From Actinomycetes bacterium (lineage in GTDB: Bacteria; Actinomycetota; Acidimicrobiia; Acidimicrobiales; Microtrichaceae), in NCBI GenBank assembly GCA_023450775.1, contig JAEXGP010000154.1, positions 1 to 10,802 of the forward strand: 10,802 bases of DNA, given 5' to 3'. A program made the position numbers and the translations under genes. How positions within the stretch are numbered: the first letter of the stretch is position 1; each line of letters starts with the position of its first letter. Shown in pieces: positions 1 to 6,308 of the stretch. The notes beneath the pieces are model-generated. The model ran no database searches, had not been told where the DNA came from, and worked only from the letters and a program-made list of their open reading frames with translations.

Positions 1-816
1 CGGGAGCAGCGAGGGGTCGGCCGCGACCTCGCGCCGCACGTCGGGGTGGTCGCCGAGGATCCGGCCGAGCCAACCGATCAGCCGACCCGTCGTCTCGAAG
101 CCCGCACCGGCGATGACCCCGACGAAGATCAGCAGCTCGTCCCGGGTCAACCGGCGCGTGACGCCGCTCGAGTCGGTGAACTCCACGTTGAGCAGCTCGG
201 TGACGAGGTCGTCGGACGGATGCTCGGCACGCCAGTCGACGTACTCGCCGAAGCTGTCGGCGGTGAAGTAGCGGTCGCGGCGCACGGCCATGGGCCTGCC
301 CTCTTCGGAGTGCAGGCGTCGGTCGGTGCGATCGCGCTCGGCGGGCTGCATGGAGTCGGGGATGCCGAGCAGCATCCCGATCGCCCGCATGGGCAGCTCG
401 TCGCCGAGGTCGGTCACGAAGTCGAACCGGTCGGCACCCTCGAACGGCTCCAGGCACCTGATGCAGAAGGCCCGGATGCGGTCCTCGACGTCGCGCATGC
501 GCCGGGGCGTGAAGGCCCGGGCCACGAGCGCACGGTGGATCGTGTGGTCCGGCGGGTCCTCGTTGATGAACATGCCGGGAGGGATCGCGGGGTCGGCCTT
601 GATGACCTCCAGGATGTTGCCGTGGGCGGAGCTGTAGCGCTCCACGTCGCGGAACGCGGCCTCGATGTCCGCGAAGCGCGTCAGCGCCCAGAAGTCCTTC
701 TCCTCGTTGTGGTACAGCGGCGCCTCTTCGCGGAGCCGGCGGTAGAGCGCGTTCGGGTCGGGCTCCCGCTCGACCGTGTACGGGTCGTAGTGGAGCTCCT
801 GGCTGGCGATCGACAT
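1..816 (-). CDS. Cytochrome P450, C-terminus cut off by the window edge
   Basis: This would be a soluble bacterial P450 monooxygenase that hydroxylates a hydrophobic substrate using electrons from a ferredoxin. I translated 272 codons from the ATG at 816 to the left edge with no stop. The B'/C-helix region reads DPPDHTIHRALVARAFTPRR (about residues 87-106), typical of actinobacterial P450s, and the I-helix oxygen-activation motif is AGFETT (238-243). The ExxR motif and the haem-cysteine loop lie beyond the edge, so haem binding cannot be checked. The chosen ATG has a G-rich possible Shine-Dalgarno about 4-9 bases upstream and gives a normal N-terminus (MSIASQELHYDPY). It diverges from another P450 across 195 bp, so the two may act on the same or successive substrates. 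The P450 assignment is firm; family number and substrate are unknown. Truncation reflects the window, not a visible mutation. Confidence 0.93.
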   Translation of the reverse strand, partial: MSIASQELHYDPYTVEREPDPNALYRRLREEAPLYHNEEKDFWALTRFADIEAAFRDVERYSSAHGNILEVIKADPAIPPGMFINEDPPDHTIHRALVARAFTPRRMRDVEDRIRAFCIRCLEPFEGADRFDFVTDLGDELPMRAIGMLLGIPDSMQPAERDRTDRRLHSEEGRPMAVRRDRYFTADSFGEYVDWRAEHPSDDLVTELLNVEFTDSSGVTRRLTRDELLIFVGVIAGAGFETTGRLIGWLGRILGDHPDVRREVAADPSLLP

Positions 817-1011
817 GAGACCCCCCGGTCGTCGCGCTCGGCGGTGCCGTGCGGTGCGTTCGCAGCGCGATCCGGCCCGATGCTGTGCGACTGCATAGCA
901 CACTCGGGTACGGTCGTGCCGTTGCATGAGACCACGCTGACCGTCCTGCGGAAACGCCGTTCTCGCCTGCGCTAGCTTCCCGACCGACCGACGTGCACCA
1001 GGGGTGGGGCC
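817..1011. promoter_or_regulatory. Divergent promoter region between the two P450 genes
   Basis: This 195-bp gap has no convincing ORF and must hold the promoters for both P450 genes. For the plus-strand gene there is a TANNNT-type -10 candidate, TAGCTT at 973-978, which would give a leader of roughly 27 nt containing the Shine-Dalgarno AGGGGTGGGG just before the ATG at 1012. An interrupted inverted repeat, TGTGC-N9-GCACA (884-902), overlaps TATGCA read on the minus strand, a weak -10 candidate for the left P450. It could be an operator, but 5-bp arms in GC-rich DNA are weak evidence. No good -35 box was seen on either strand. Confidence 0.4.
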
Positions 1012-2295
1012 ATGACCGACGACATCGACACGCCGGACTTCTTCACCGACGGGGAGCTGCTCCGCGACCCCTACGACTGGTTCCACGCGCTCCGCAAGGA
1101 GTGCCCGCTGCGGCGCGAGGTCCACCACGACGTCGTCATGGTCACCGGCTACGACGAGGTCGTGTCGATCTACAACGACACCGAGCACTTCTCGTCGTGC
1201 ACCTCGGTCACCGGGCCCTTCCCCGGGTTCCCGGTGCCGGTCGACGGGCTCGACGACATCAGCGAGCTCATCGAGCAGCACCGCGACGAGCTGCCGTTCA
1301 GCGACCAGCTCCCCACGCTCGACCCGCCGGTGCACACGGACCACCGGGCGCTGCTGGCGCGGATGATCACCCCCAAGCGGCTGCGGGAGAACGAGGAGTT
1401 CATCCGCCGGATCGTCGACGAGCAGCTCGACGTGGCGCTGGCAGGCGACGGGCGCACCGAGATCATCGGCGACTTCGCCGCCCCGGTCGCCATGCTCGTG
1501 GTGGCCGACCTGCTCGGCGTGCCCGAGGAGGACCACCCCGAGTTCCGCGAGGCCATGCTCACCAAGGCCGGCACCGTGGGCAGCACCAAGGGCGAGAACA
1601 TGCAGCACTCGCCGCTCGAGTACCTGTACGAGCGGTTCGGCGACTACATCGCCGACCGCCGGGCCGAGCCCCGCGACGACGTGCTGACCGGCGTCGCCTC
1701 GGCCACCTTCCCCGACGGCAGCACGCCCGAGGTGATCGACGCCGTCCGCGTGGCCGCCAACCTGTTCGCCGCGGGCGGCGAGACCACGGTGCGGTTGCTG
1801 AGCACCGCGGCCATGCTCATCGCCGAGGATCCGGAGCTCCAGGCGTCGCTGCGGGACGACCGGGACCTGATCCCGAACTTCATCGAGGAGTGCCTCCGCT
1901 ACGAGTCCCCGGTCCGCGGGGACTTCCGCCTGTCCAAGGTGCCGGTCACCGTCGGCGGCGTCGACCTGCCGGCCGGGACCACCGTGATGCTCGTGAACGC
2001 GGCGGCCAACCGCGACCCGTCGCGGTTCCCCGACCCCGACGTGTTCGATCCGCAGCGCGAGAACGCCCGCAGCCACGTCACGTTCGGTCGCGGGGTCCAC
2101 ACCTGCCCGGGCGCCCCGCTGGCCCGCGCCGAGGCGGTCGTGGGCATCGGTCGCCTGCTCGACCGCACCACCGACATCTCGATCGACGAGGAGCAGCACG
2201 GGCCGCCCGACGCCCGCCGCTACCGCTACGTCCCCACGTTCATCCTGCGGGGACTGACGCAGCTGCACCTGCGCTCCACACCGGCGGCCAGGTGA
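1012..2295 (+). CDS. Cytochrome P450 monooxygenase (class I, ferredoxin-dependent)
   Basis: This is a complete 427-residue P450, a normal length for soluble actinobacterial members. All signature elements are visible: the I-helix AAGGETT (253-259) with the acid-Thr pair E257/T258, the K-helix ExxR as E293-C-L-R296, and the haem-binding loop FGRGVHTCPG with the axial thiolate at C365. No membrane anchor or signal peptide is evident. The ATG at 1012 is chosen because AGGGGTGGGG lies just upstream. The stop codon overlaps the GTG of a ferredoxin gene by 4 bp, which points to translational coupling and makes that ferredoxin the probable redox partner. The expected reaction is hydroxylation or further oxidation of a hydrophobic compound. 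The neighbouring SDR and acyl-CoA ligase suggest that its product is carried on to a ketone or acid. The substrate cannot be predicted. Confidence 0.96.
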   Translation: MTDDIDTPDFFTDGELLRDPYDWFHALRKECPLRREVHHDVVMVTGYDEVVSIYNDTEHFSSCTSVTGPFPGFPVPVDGLDDISELIEQHRDELPFSDQLPTLDPPVHTDHRALLARMITPKRLRENEEFIRRIVDEQLDVALAGDGRTEIIGDFAAPVAMLVVADLLGVPEEDHPEFREAMLTKAGTVGSTKGENMQHSPLEYLYERFGDYIADRRAEPRDDVLTGVASATFPDGSTPEVIDAVRVAANLFAAGGETTVRLLSTAAMLIAEDPELQASLRDDRDLIPNFIEECLRYESPVRGDFRLSKVPVTVGGVDLPAGTTVMLVNAAANRDPSRFPDPDVFDPQRENARSHVTFGRGVHTCPGAPLARAEAVVGIGRLLDRTTDISIDEEQHGPPDARRYRYVPTFILRGLTQLHLRSTPAAR

Positions 2296-2486
2296 GGGTC
2301 ACCGTCGACCCCGACCTCTGCGCGGCGCACGGCGCGTGCATGGTGACCTGCCCCGAGGTCTTCCGGATCGGTGACGAGGGCTGGGCCGAGGTGCTCGTCG
2401 ACGAGGTCCCGGCGGCGCTCGAGGAGCAGGTGCAGCGCGCGATCGTGCAGTGTCCGACGCAGGCGATCTCGGTCAGCTCAGACTGA
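2292..2486 (+). CDS. Small P450-associated [3Fe-4S]-type ferredoxin
   Basis: This 64-residue protein would shuttle electrons to the adjacent P450. The cluster motif is C10-A-A-H13-G-A-C16-x3-C20-P, with a distal C54-P. Three cysteines plus the distal one are present, but the position that is Cys in [4Fe-4S] ferredoxins is His13. This is the pattern of actinobacterial single-cluster ferredoxins paired with P450s, usually assigned [3Fe-4S]; His at this place is one of several known variants. The start is GTG at 2292, sharing GTGA with the P450 stop. It has only a weak Shine-Dalgarno, so translation is probably coupled. Acidic residues dominate after residue 21 (DEGWAEVLVDEVP), as expected for docking to a basic P450 face. 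No ferredoxin reductase gene is in the window, so a housekeeping reductase is probably used. Confidence 0.92.
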   Translation: MRVTVDPDLCAAHGACMVTCPEVFRIGDEGWAEVLVDEVPAALEEQVQRAIVQCPTQAISVSSD

Positions 2487-2555
2487 CGCACCGCGCCGGG
2501 CAGCACCGCACGCACCGCACCGCATCGCACCGAACAGACGCACGAGGGAGACCAC

Positions 2556-3314
2556 ATGCCGTTCCAGGGCACCACCGCGATCGTGACCGGCGGCGCGTCG
2601 GGCATCGGCCTGGCCATCGCCACGGCGCTCGCCGACCGCGGCTGCTCGGTGGCCGTGCTCGACCTCCACGAGGACGCGCTGGACGAGCAGGTCGAACGGC
2701 TGCGCGAGCGCGGCGGCGACGTCGCCGGCTACGTGTGCGACGTCACCGACCGCCCAGGGGTGGAGGCCACCGTCGAGCGGATCCGGGCCGAGCAGGGCGT
2801 GCCGCTGATCCTGGTCAACAACGCGGGCCGGCCACTCTTCCGCCCCTTCCTGTCGATCACCCTCGAGCAGTGGCAGCAGGTGATCGACGTGAACCTCACC
2901 GGGACGTTCCACCTGTGCCAGGTGGTGCTCCCCGGGATGGTCGACGCCCAGTGGGGACGGATCGTCAACATCTCGTCGTCGAGCACCCATGGCGGCCAGC
3001 CGTACCTCTCGGGCTACGTGGCAGCCAAGAGCGCGGTGGTCGGGCTGACCAAGTCGCTCGCCCTCGAGCACGGGCCCGACGGCATCACGGTCAACACCAT
3101 CCCGCCCGGCTTCATCGACACGCCGATGCTCCGGGCCGACGCCGAGCGCGGCCGGCTGGGCCCCGGGGGCGTGGAGGACGCGGTGGCACGCACCCCGGTG
3201 CGCCGCATCGGCCAGCCCGAGGACATCGCGAACGCCTGCGTGTTCCTCTGCCAGGACGAATCGTCCTACATCACCGGCCAGGTCATCGGCGTGAACGGCG
3301 GCCGCAACACCTGA
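2556..3314 (+). CDS. Short-chain dehydrogenase/reductase (classical SDR, probably NAD-dependent)
   Basis: This 252-residue Rossmann-fold oxidoreductase would interconvert an alcohol and a ketone. Classical SDR motifs are in place: cofactor glycine loop TGGASGIG (11-18), NNAG (88-91), N113, catalytic S141 (in NISS), and Y154-V-A-A-K158. Asp36 at the end of the second beta strand (VAVLDLHED) favours NAD(H) over NADP(H), by family rule. The C-terminal ITGQVIGVNGG segment is the usual family ending. Start ATG 2556 has a clear Shine-Dalgarno, GAGGGAG, at proper spacing. It follows the ferredoxin by 69 bp on the same strand, so it may share the P450 transcript and oxidise the hydroxyl that the P450 installs; that role is inference. 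The 3' end runs into a hairpin-repeat region. Catabolic and FabG-like members look alike, so the substrate stays open. Confidence 0.94.
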   Translation: MPFQGTTAIVTGGASGIGLAIATALADRGCSVAVLDLHEDALDEQVERLRERGGDVAGYVCDVTDRPGVEATVERIRAEQGVPLILVNNAGRPLFRPFLSITLEQWQQVIDVNLTGTFHLCQVVLPGMVDAQWGRIVNISSSSTHGGQPYLSGYVAAKSAVVGLTKSLALEHGPDGITVNTIPPGFIDTPMLRADAERGRLGPGGVEDAVARTPVRRIGQPEDIANACVFLCQDESSYITGQVIGVNGGRNT

Positions 3315-3324
3315 GCGACGCGCC

Positions 3325-3379
3325 CTGGACCCGGGACGCGTCGCGCCCACATCGGGCGCGGGACGACCCGAGCTCAGCG
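3325..3379. repeat. Hairpin repeat, copy 1 of a tandem 55-nt pair
   Basis: This copy differs from copy 2, 70 bp downstream, at only three positions (3328, 3331, 3361). It contains the inner stem CGCGCCC-ACATC-GGGCGCG (3342-3360) and outer arms CTGGACCCGGG (3325-3335) and CCCGAGCTCAG (3367-3377). The outer arms pair less well than in copy 2. It starts about 10 bp after the SDR stop and probably also serves as a transcription terminator. Confidence 0.85.
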
Positions 3380-3394
3380 CACCGCCGGGCCGGG

Positions 3395-3449
3395 CTGAAC
3401 TCGGGACGCGTCGCGCCCACATCGGGCGCGAGACGACCCGAGCTCAGCG
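3395..3449. repeat. Hairpin repeat, copy 2 of a tandem 55-nt pair; likely bidirectional terminator
   Basis: The unit folds on itself. Outer arms are CTGAACTCGGG (3395-3405) and CCCGAGCTCAG (3437-3447), with one mismatch or G-U pair. The inner perfect 7-bp stem is CGCGCCC (3412-3418) and GGGCGCG (3424-3430) around the loop ACATC. The 3' arm of copy 1 can also pair with the 5' arm of this copy (GAGCTCAGC with GCTGAACTC), so alternative folds exist. It lies between the convergent SDR and acyl-CoA ligase genes, 6 bp beyond the ligase stop codon, so termination from both sides is the simplest role. A dispersed REP-like family is the alternative. Confidence 0.85.
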
Positions 3450-3455
3450 GGCGGG

Positions 3456-5015
3456 TCAGCGGTCGACGGGGGCGAAGCGGTCGCGCAGGGCGCGCTTGGC
3501 GAGCTTGCCGGCCTCGGTGCGGGGCAGGTCGTCCGCGAAGAACCACCGTCGGGGCACCTTGAAGCTGGCGAGCCGCTCGCGGCAGTGGGCGTCGAGCTCG
3601 GCCTCGAGCCCCGCGCCGACGGCCGAGCCCTCGACCGGCTGGACGACGGCGGCCACGGTCTCGCCCCAGTCCGGGTCGGGCACGCCGATCACCCCGACGT
3701 CGTGGACCGCCGGGTGCTCGAGCAGCACCGCCTCCACCTCGGCCGGGTACACGTTGGTGCCGCCCGTGATGATCATGTCCTTGGCGCGGTCGGCGATGAA
3801 GAGGAAGCCGTCCTCGTCCAGGTAGCCGACGTCGCCCAGGCTGAACCGCCGGCCCCGGAACGCCGCGGCCGTCTGGTCGGGGTCGTCGTGGTAGGTGAAG
3901 CCCACGCCGTTGTCCACGTAGATGTGGCCGACCTCGCCGGCGGGCAGCTCGTTGCCGTCGTCGTCGAGGATCGAGAGGCGCACGCCCCTGACCGCCCGGC
4001 CGACCGTGCCGGGATGGGCGAGCCACGCCGCGGGTTTGGCGATCGTGGCCGCGCCCTCCACGCCGCCGTAGGTCTCCCAGATGACCGGCCCCCACCAGTC
4101 GAGCATCTGCTCCTTCACGGCACGCGGGCACGGAGCGGCCGAGTGCACGATCGAGTGCAGGCTCGACACGTCGTAGCGCCGGCGCACCTCCTCGGGGAGC
4201 TGCAGCAGCCGGTGGAACTGCGTGGGGACCATGTAGCCGGAGCGGATGCGGTGCTCCTCGATGGTGGCCAGCGTCGCCTCGGCGTCGAAGCGGTCCATGA
4301 TCACCAGCGCGTGCCCCACGTTGAGTCCACCCAGGTAGTAGGCGTGCGAACCCCCGTGGAACATGCCGGTCGACACGAGCATGGGCCCCTCGAACGGGCG
4401 GAAGTCGAACGCCCGACCGAAGACCGCGGCGTCGTCGGCGAGCTGGCCGACGTCGCCCTCGGGCAGCGGCCGGCGGATGCCCTTGGGGTGCCCGGTCGTG
4501 CCGGAGGTGTAGACGAACAGGCCGCCCTGGCGCCGGTCGGGCGGCACCGTGGTGGGGTGCCCGGCCCGGGCCTCGTCGAGCGAGGTCAGCCCGTCGACCG
4601 GGCCGAGCGGCAGCACCGACAGGTCCAGGTCCGACGTGTCGACGTCGTCGAGGAGCGGTGCGAAGCGCGCGCCGAGCAGGAGCACCCGGGCGCCGGAGTG
4701 ACGGAGGATCGCCTCGAGCTCGTGCGCGCTGAGGTGCGTGTTGAGCGGGATCATGTGCAGGCCGCTCTCGTGACACGCGAGCGACGCCTCGAGGATGGCG
4801 TTGCCGTTGTCGGCCATGACCGCCACCGGCGACTCGGGTCCCGCGCCGAGGTGCCGGAACAGGTGGACGAGCTGGTGCGCCCGAGCCGCGAGCTCCCCGT
4901 ACGTGAGCGGTCCGTCCGGTCCTGCGAGCACGGCCGGTGCGTCGGGGTGGTCCTCGGCGATCCACCAGAACCCGAGCCGTCGATCCCACGGGTGCGCCGG
5001 CGTCGTCCCCTCCAT
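3456..5015 (-). CDS. Acyl-CoA synthetase / fatty-acid-CoA ligase family (ANL superfamily)
   Basis: This 519-residue enzyme would activate a carboxylic acid to its CoA thioester through an acyl-AMP intermediate, the entry step of beta-oxidation. Motifs appear in order: phosphate loop YTSGTTGHPKG (169-179), A5-type WETYGGVEG (313-321), A7 GDVGY (394-398) with D395, A8 hinge DRAKDMIITGGTNVYP (409-424), and the A10 catalytic lysine K504 in PRTEAGKLAKR. Length matches the family. Start ATG 5015 is preferred although the frame stays open upstream. It opens MEGTTPAHPWDRRLGFWW, directly downstream of an AT-rich stretch with a -10-like TAGTAT (5028 to 5023, minus strand) 7 nt from the ATG and no Shine-Dalgarno, so the mRNA is probably leaderless. 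It diverges from an acyl-CoA dehydrogenase gene across 45 bp, suggesting co-regulation. The acid substrate is unknown; FadD-type numbering is not justified. Confidence 0.95.
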   Translation of the reverse strand: MEGTTPAHPWDRRLGFWWIAEDHPDAPAVLAGPDGPLTYGELAARAHQLVHLFRHLGAGPESPVAVMADNGNAILEASLACHESGLHMIPLNTHLSAHELEAILRHSGARVLLLGARFAPLLDDVDTSDLDLSVLPLGPVDGLTSLDEARAGHPTTVPPDRRQGGLFVYTSGTTGHPKGIRRPLPEGDVGQLADDAAVFGRAFDFRPFEGPMLVSTGMFHGGSHAYYLGGLNVGHALVIMDRFDAEATLATIEEHRIRSGYMVPTQFHRLLQLPEEVRRRYDVSSLHSIVHSAAPCPRAVKEQMLDWWGPVIWETYGGVEGAATIAKPAAWLAHPGTVGRAVRGVRLSILDDDGNELPAGEVGHIYVDNGVGFTYHDDPDQTAAAFRGRRFSLGDVGYLDEDGFLFIADRAKDMIITGGTNVYPAEVEAVLLEHPAVHDVGVIGVPDPDWGETVAAVVQPVEGSAVGAGLEAELDAHCRERLASFKVPRRWFFADDLPRTEAGKLAKRALRDRFAPVDR

Positions 5016-5060
5016 GCTGAAAATACTAACCGCTTTTCCTGACCCGGCTATCGTCCGCTC
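5016..5060. promoter_or_regulatory. Bidirectional leaderless promoter between acyl-CoA ligase and acyl-CoA dehydrogenase
   Basis: On the plus strand TATCGT (5049-5054) lies 6 nt before the dehydrogenase ATG (5061). On the minus strand TAGTAT (5028 to 5023) lies 7 nt before the ligase ATG (5015). Both fit the actinobacterial TANNNT -10 consensus at the distance expected when transcription starts at or next to the start codon. Neither gene has a Shine-Dalgarno. No clear -35 boxes were seen. Confidence 0.65.
5019..5038. promoter_or_regulatory. Candidate operator, 20-bp dyad GAAAA-N10-TTTTC
   Basis: Perfect 5-bp arms GAAAA (5019-5023) and TTTTC (5034-5038) stand out in very GC-rich DNA. The same GAAA-N12-TTTC spacing occurs at 7042-7061 next to the GntR-type regulator gene, and the two 20-mers agree at 13 of 20 positions. 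The site overlaps the ligase -10 and the expected -35 position for the dehydrogenase. Binding by the local regulator is inference. The inner half-site GT/AC seen at the other copy is absent here. Confidence 0.5.
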
Positions 5061-6242
5061 ATGGTCGACGTCGAACGGTTCCGCGCCGAGGTGCGGGAGT
5101 TCCTGGACGCCCGCTACCCGCTGCTCGATCCCCTCGCCGACGACCGGCGTGAGGACATCATCTCCCGCACCCCCGACGGCGAGCAGGCGTTCGTGGACGA
5201 CGCGGTCGCGCTCCAGCGCGAGCTCGCCGCCGCCGGCCTGGCCGCGGTCCACGTCCCGGTCGAGTACGGCGGCCGCGGTCTCACGCCCGAGCACCAGAGG
5301 ACGCTCGACGCGGAGCTCCGTCGCTACGACGCGCCGTCGCTGCGACCGCTGCGGATCGGCATGCACCTGGCGCTCGCCACCCTGCTGCGATCGGCGTCCG
5401 ACGAGCAGAAGGCCCGTTACGTGCCACCGCTCGTCCGGGCCGAGGAGCAGTGGTGCCAGCTGTTCTCCGAGCCTGACGCCGGCTCCGACCTGGTGGCGCT
5501 GCGGACGCGGGGGGTCCGTGAGGGCGACGGCTGGGTGCTCGACGGCCAGAAGGTGTGGTCGTCGTACGCGGCTCGGGCGGACTTCGGCCTGCTGCTGGCA
5601 CGCACCGATCCCGACGCGGCCAAGCCGCAGGCCGGCATCACGATGTTCATCCTGCCGATGGACGCCCCGGGCGTGACGGTCCGGCCGCTCGTCGACATCA
5701 CCGGCGGCCGCCACTTCAACGAGGTGTTCCTGGAGGGGGTGCGGCTGTCCGACGACGACGTCATCGGCGAGGTCCACGGCGGCTGGTCGGTCTCGCAGGG
5801 AACCCTCGGCGGCGAGCGCTCGGGCTACATGGGCGGCTCCGGCGGCGGGCGGCGACGCCGGCAGGTCGTCCGGGCGGCCACGCAGGCCGGACGACTCGAC
5901 GACCCCGTCGTCCGCCAGCGGATGATGCGCGTGGTCACGTCGGAGCGGATCCTCGAGTGGGTCCGCGACCGCTACGCCGGCGGCACGCTGTGCGGCGGGC
6001 ACCCCGCCGCCGGCTCGATGATGAAGCTGGCGGGCGGGACGCTCGAGCAGGACTGCGCCGAGCTCATCGCCGACATCGCCGGCGCCGCCGGCCAGGCGTG
6101 GTGCCCCGACGACCCGGACGGCGACGTCGTCGCCCACGACCTGAACGCCACCCGGCAGGCGCGCATCGCGGGCGGCACCCACGAGATCCAGCGCAACCTG
6201 CTGGGCGAGCGGGTGCTCGGACTCCCCCGCCAGCCCAGCTGA
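5061..6242 (+). CDS. Acyl-CoA dehydrogenase (FadE type)
   Basis: This 393-residue flavoenzyme is expected to introduce the alpha-beta double bond into an acyl-CoA using FAD. Visible are the N-terminal helical domain with VPVEYGGRG (66-73), the FAD/substrate segment QLFSEPDAGSDL (133-144), DGQKVWSS (161-168) in the beta domain, and the C-terminal signature GGTHEIQRNLLGERVLGLPR (371-390). The Glu that serves as base before GT in medium-chain enzymes is Gly371. The likely base is E252 in GGERSGY, the helix-G position used by isovaleryl- and long-chain types; this is an alignment by eye. FadE proteins of actinobacterial steroid degradation share such features and can form two-subunit enzymes, but nothing here proves that substrate. 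There is no Shine-Dalgarno; TATCGT 6 nt upstream suggests a leaderless mRNA. It is transcribed away from the acyl-CoA ligase. Confidence 0.94.
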   Translation: MVDVERFRAEVREFLDARYPLLDPLADDRREDIISRTPDGEQAFVDDAVALQRELAAAGLAAVHVPVEYGGRGLTPEHQRTLDAELRRYDAPSLRPLRIGMHLALATLLRSASDEQKARYVPPLVRAEEQWCQLFSEPDAGSDLVALRTRGVREGDGWVLDGQKVWSSYAARADFGLLLARTDPDAAKPQAGITMFILPMDAPGVTVRPLVDITGGRHFNEVFLEGVRLSDDDVIGEVHGGWSVSQGTLGGERSGYMGGSGGGRRRRQVVRAATQAGRLDDPVVRQRMMRVVTSERILEWVRDRYAGGTLCGGHPAAGSMMKLAGGTLEQDCAELIADIAGAAGQAWCPDDPDGDVVAHDLNATRQARIAGGTHEIQRNLLGERVLGLPRQPS

Positions 6243-6286
6243 TCGGCCGCACCGACCGGGCCGCCCCGGCACGCCCGCGCCCGGCC

Positions 6287-6308
6287 GCTCCCACCCTGCG
6301 GCGGGAGC
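6287..6308. terminator. Possible bidirectional terminator hairpin between convergent genes
   Basis: GCTCCC (6287-6292) and GGGAGC (6303-6308) form a 6-bp stem with a 10-nt loop directly after the stop of the GntR-type gene and 44 bp after the acyl-CoA dehydrogenase stop. There is no T-run. The 66-bp gap 6243-6308 is otherwise C-rich and without an ORF. A competing CCGC/GCGG pairing weakens the case. Confidence 0.4.

Noticed and set aside
46..975. A 309-codon plus-strand frame opposite the left P450
   Set aside because: It has no recognisable domain and is antisense to a clear P450; codon positions fit the minus strand.
993..2291. Upstream extension of the ferredoxin frame across the P450
   Set aside because: It is Arg/Ala-rich shadow sequence; recognisable ferredoxin begins only at the GTG at 2292.
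2501..2533. Short CACCG/GCATCG-like tandem repetition before the SDR gene
   Set aside because: The units are 5-6 nt, irregular and within GC-rich leader sequence; slippage-type low complexity is a sufficient explanation.
3325..3449. CRISPR array
   Set aside because: There are only two units, the 15-nt spacer is too short, the repeats are 55 nt and not identical, and no cas genes are nearby.
3456..6272. A 938-codon minus-strand reading frame spanning the ligase and the whole acyl-CoA dehydrogenase gene
   Set aside because: Only the part below 5015 has ligase motifs. The rest is antisense to a well-supported dehydrogenase, has biased low-complexity composition, and merely lacks stops because of high GC.
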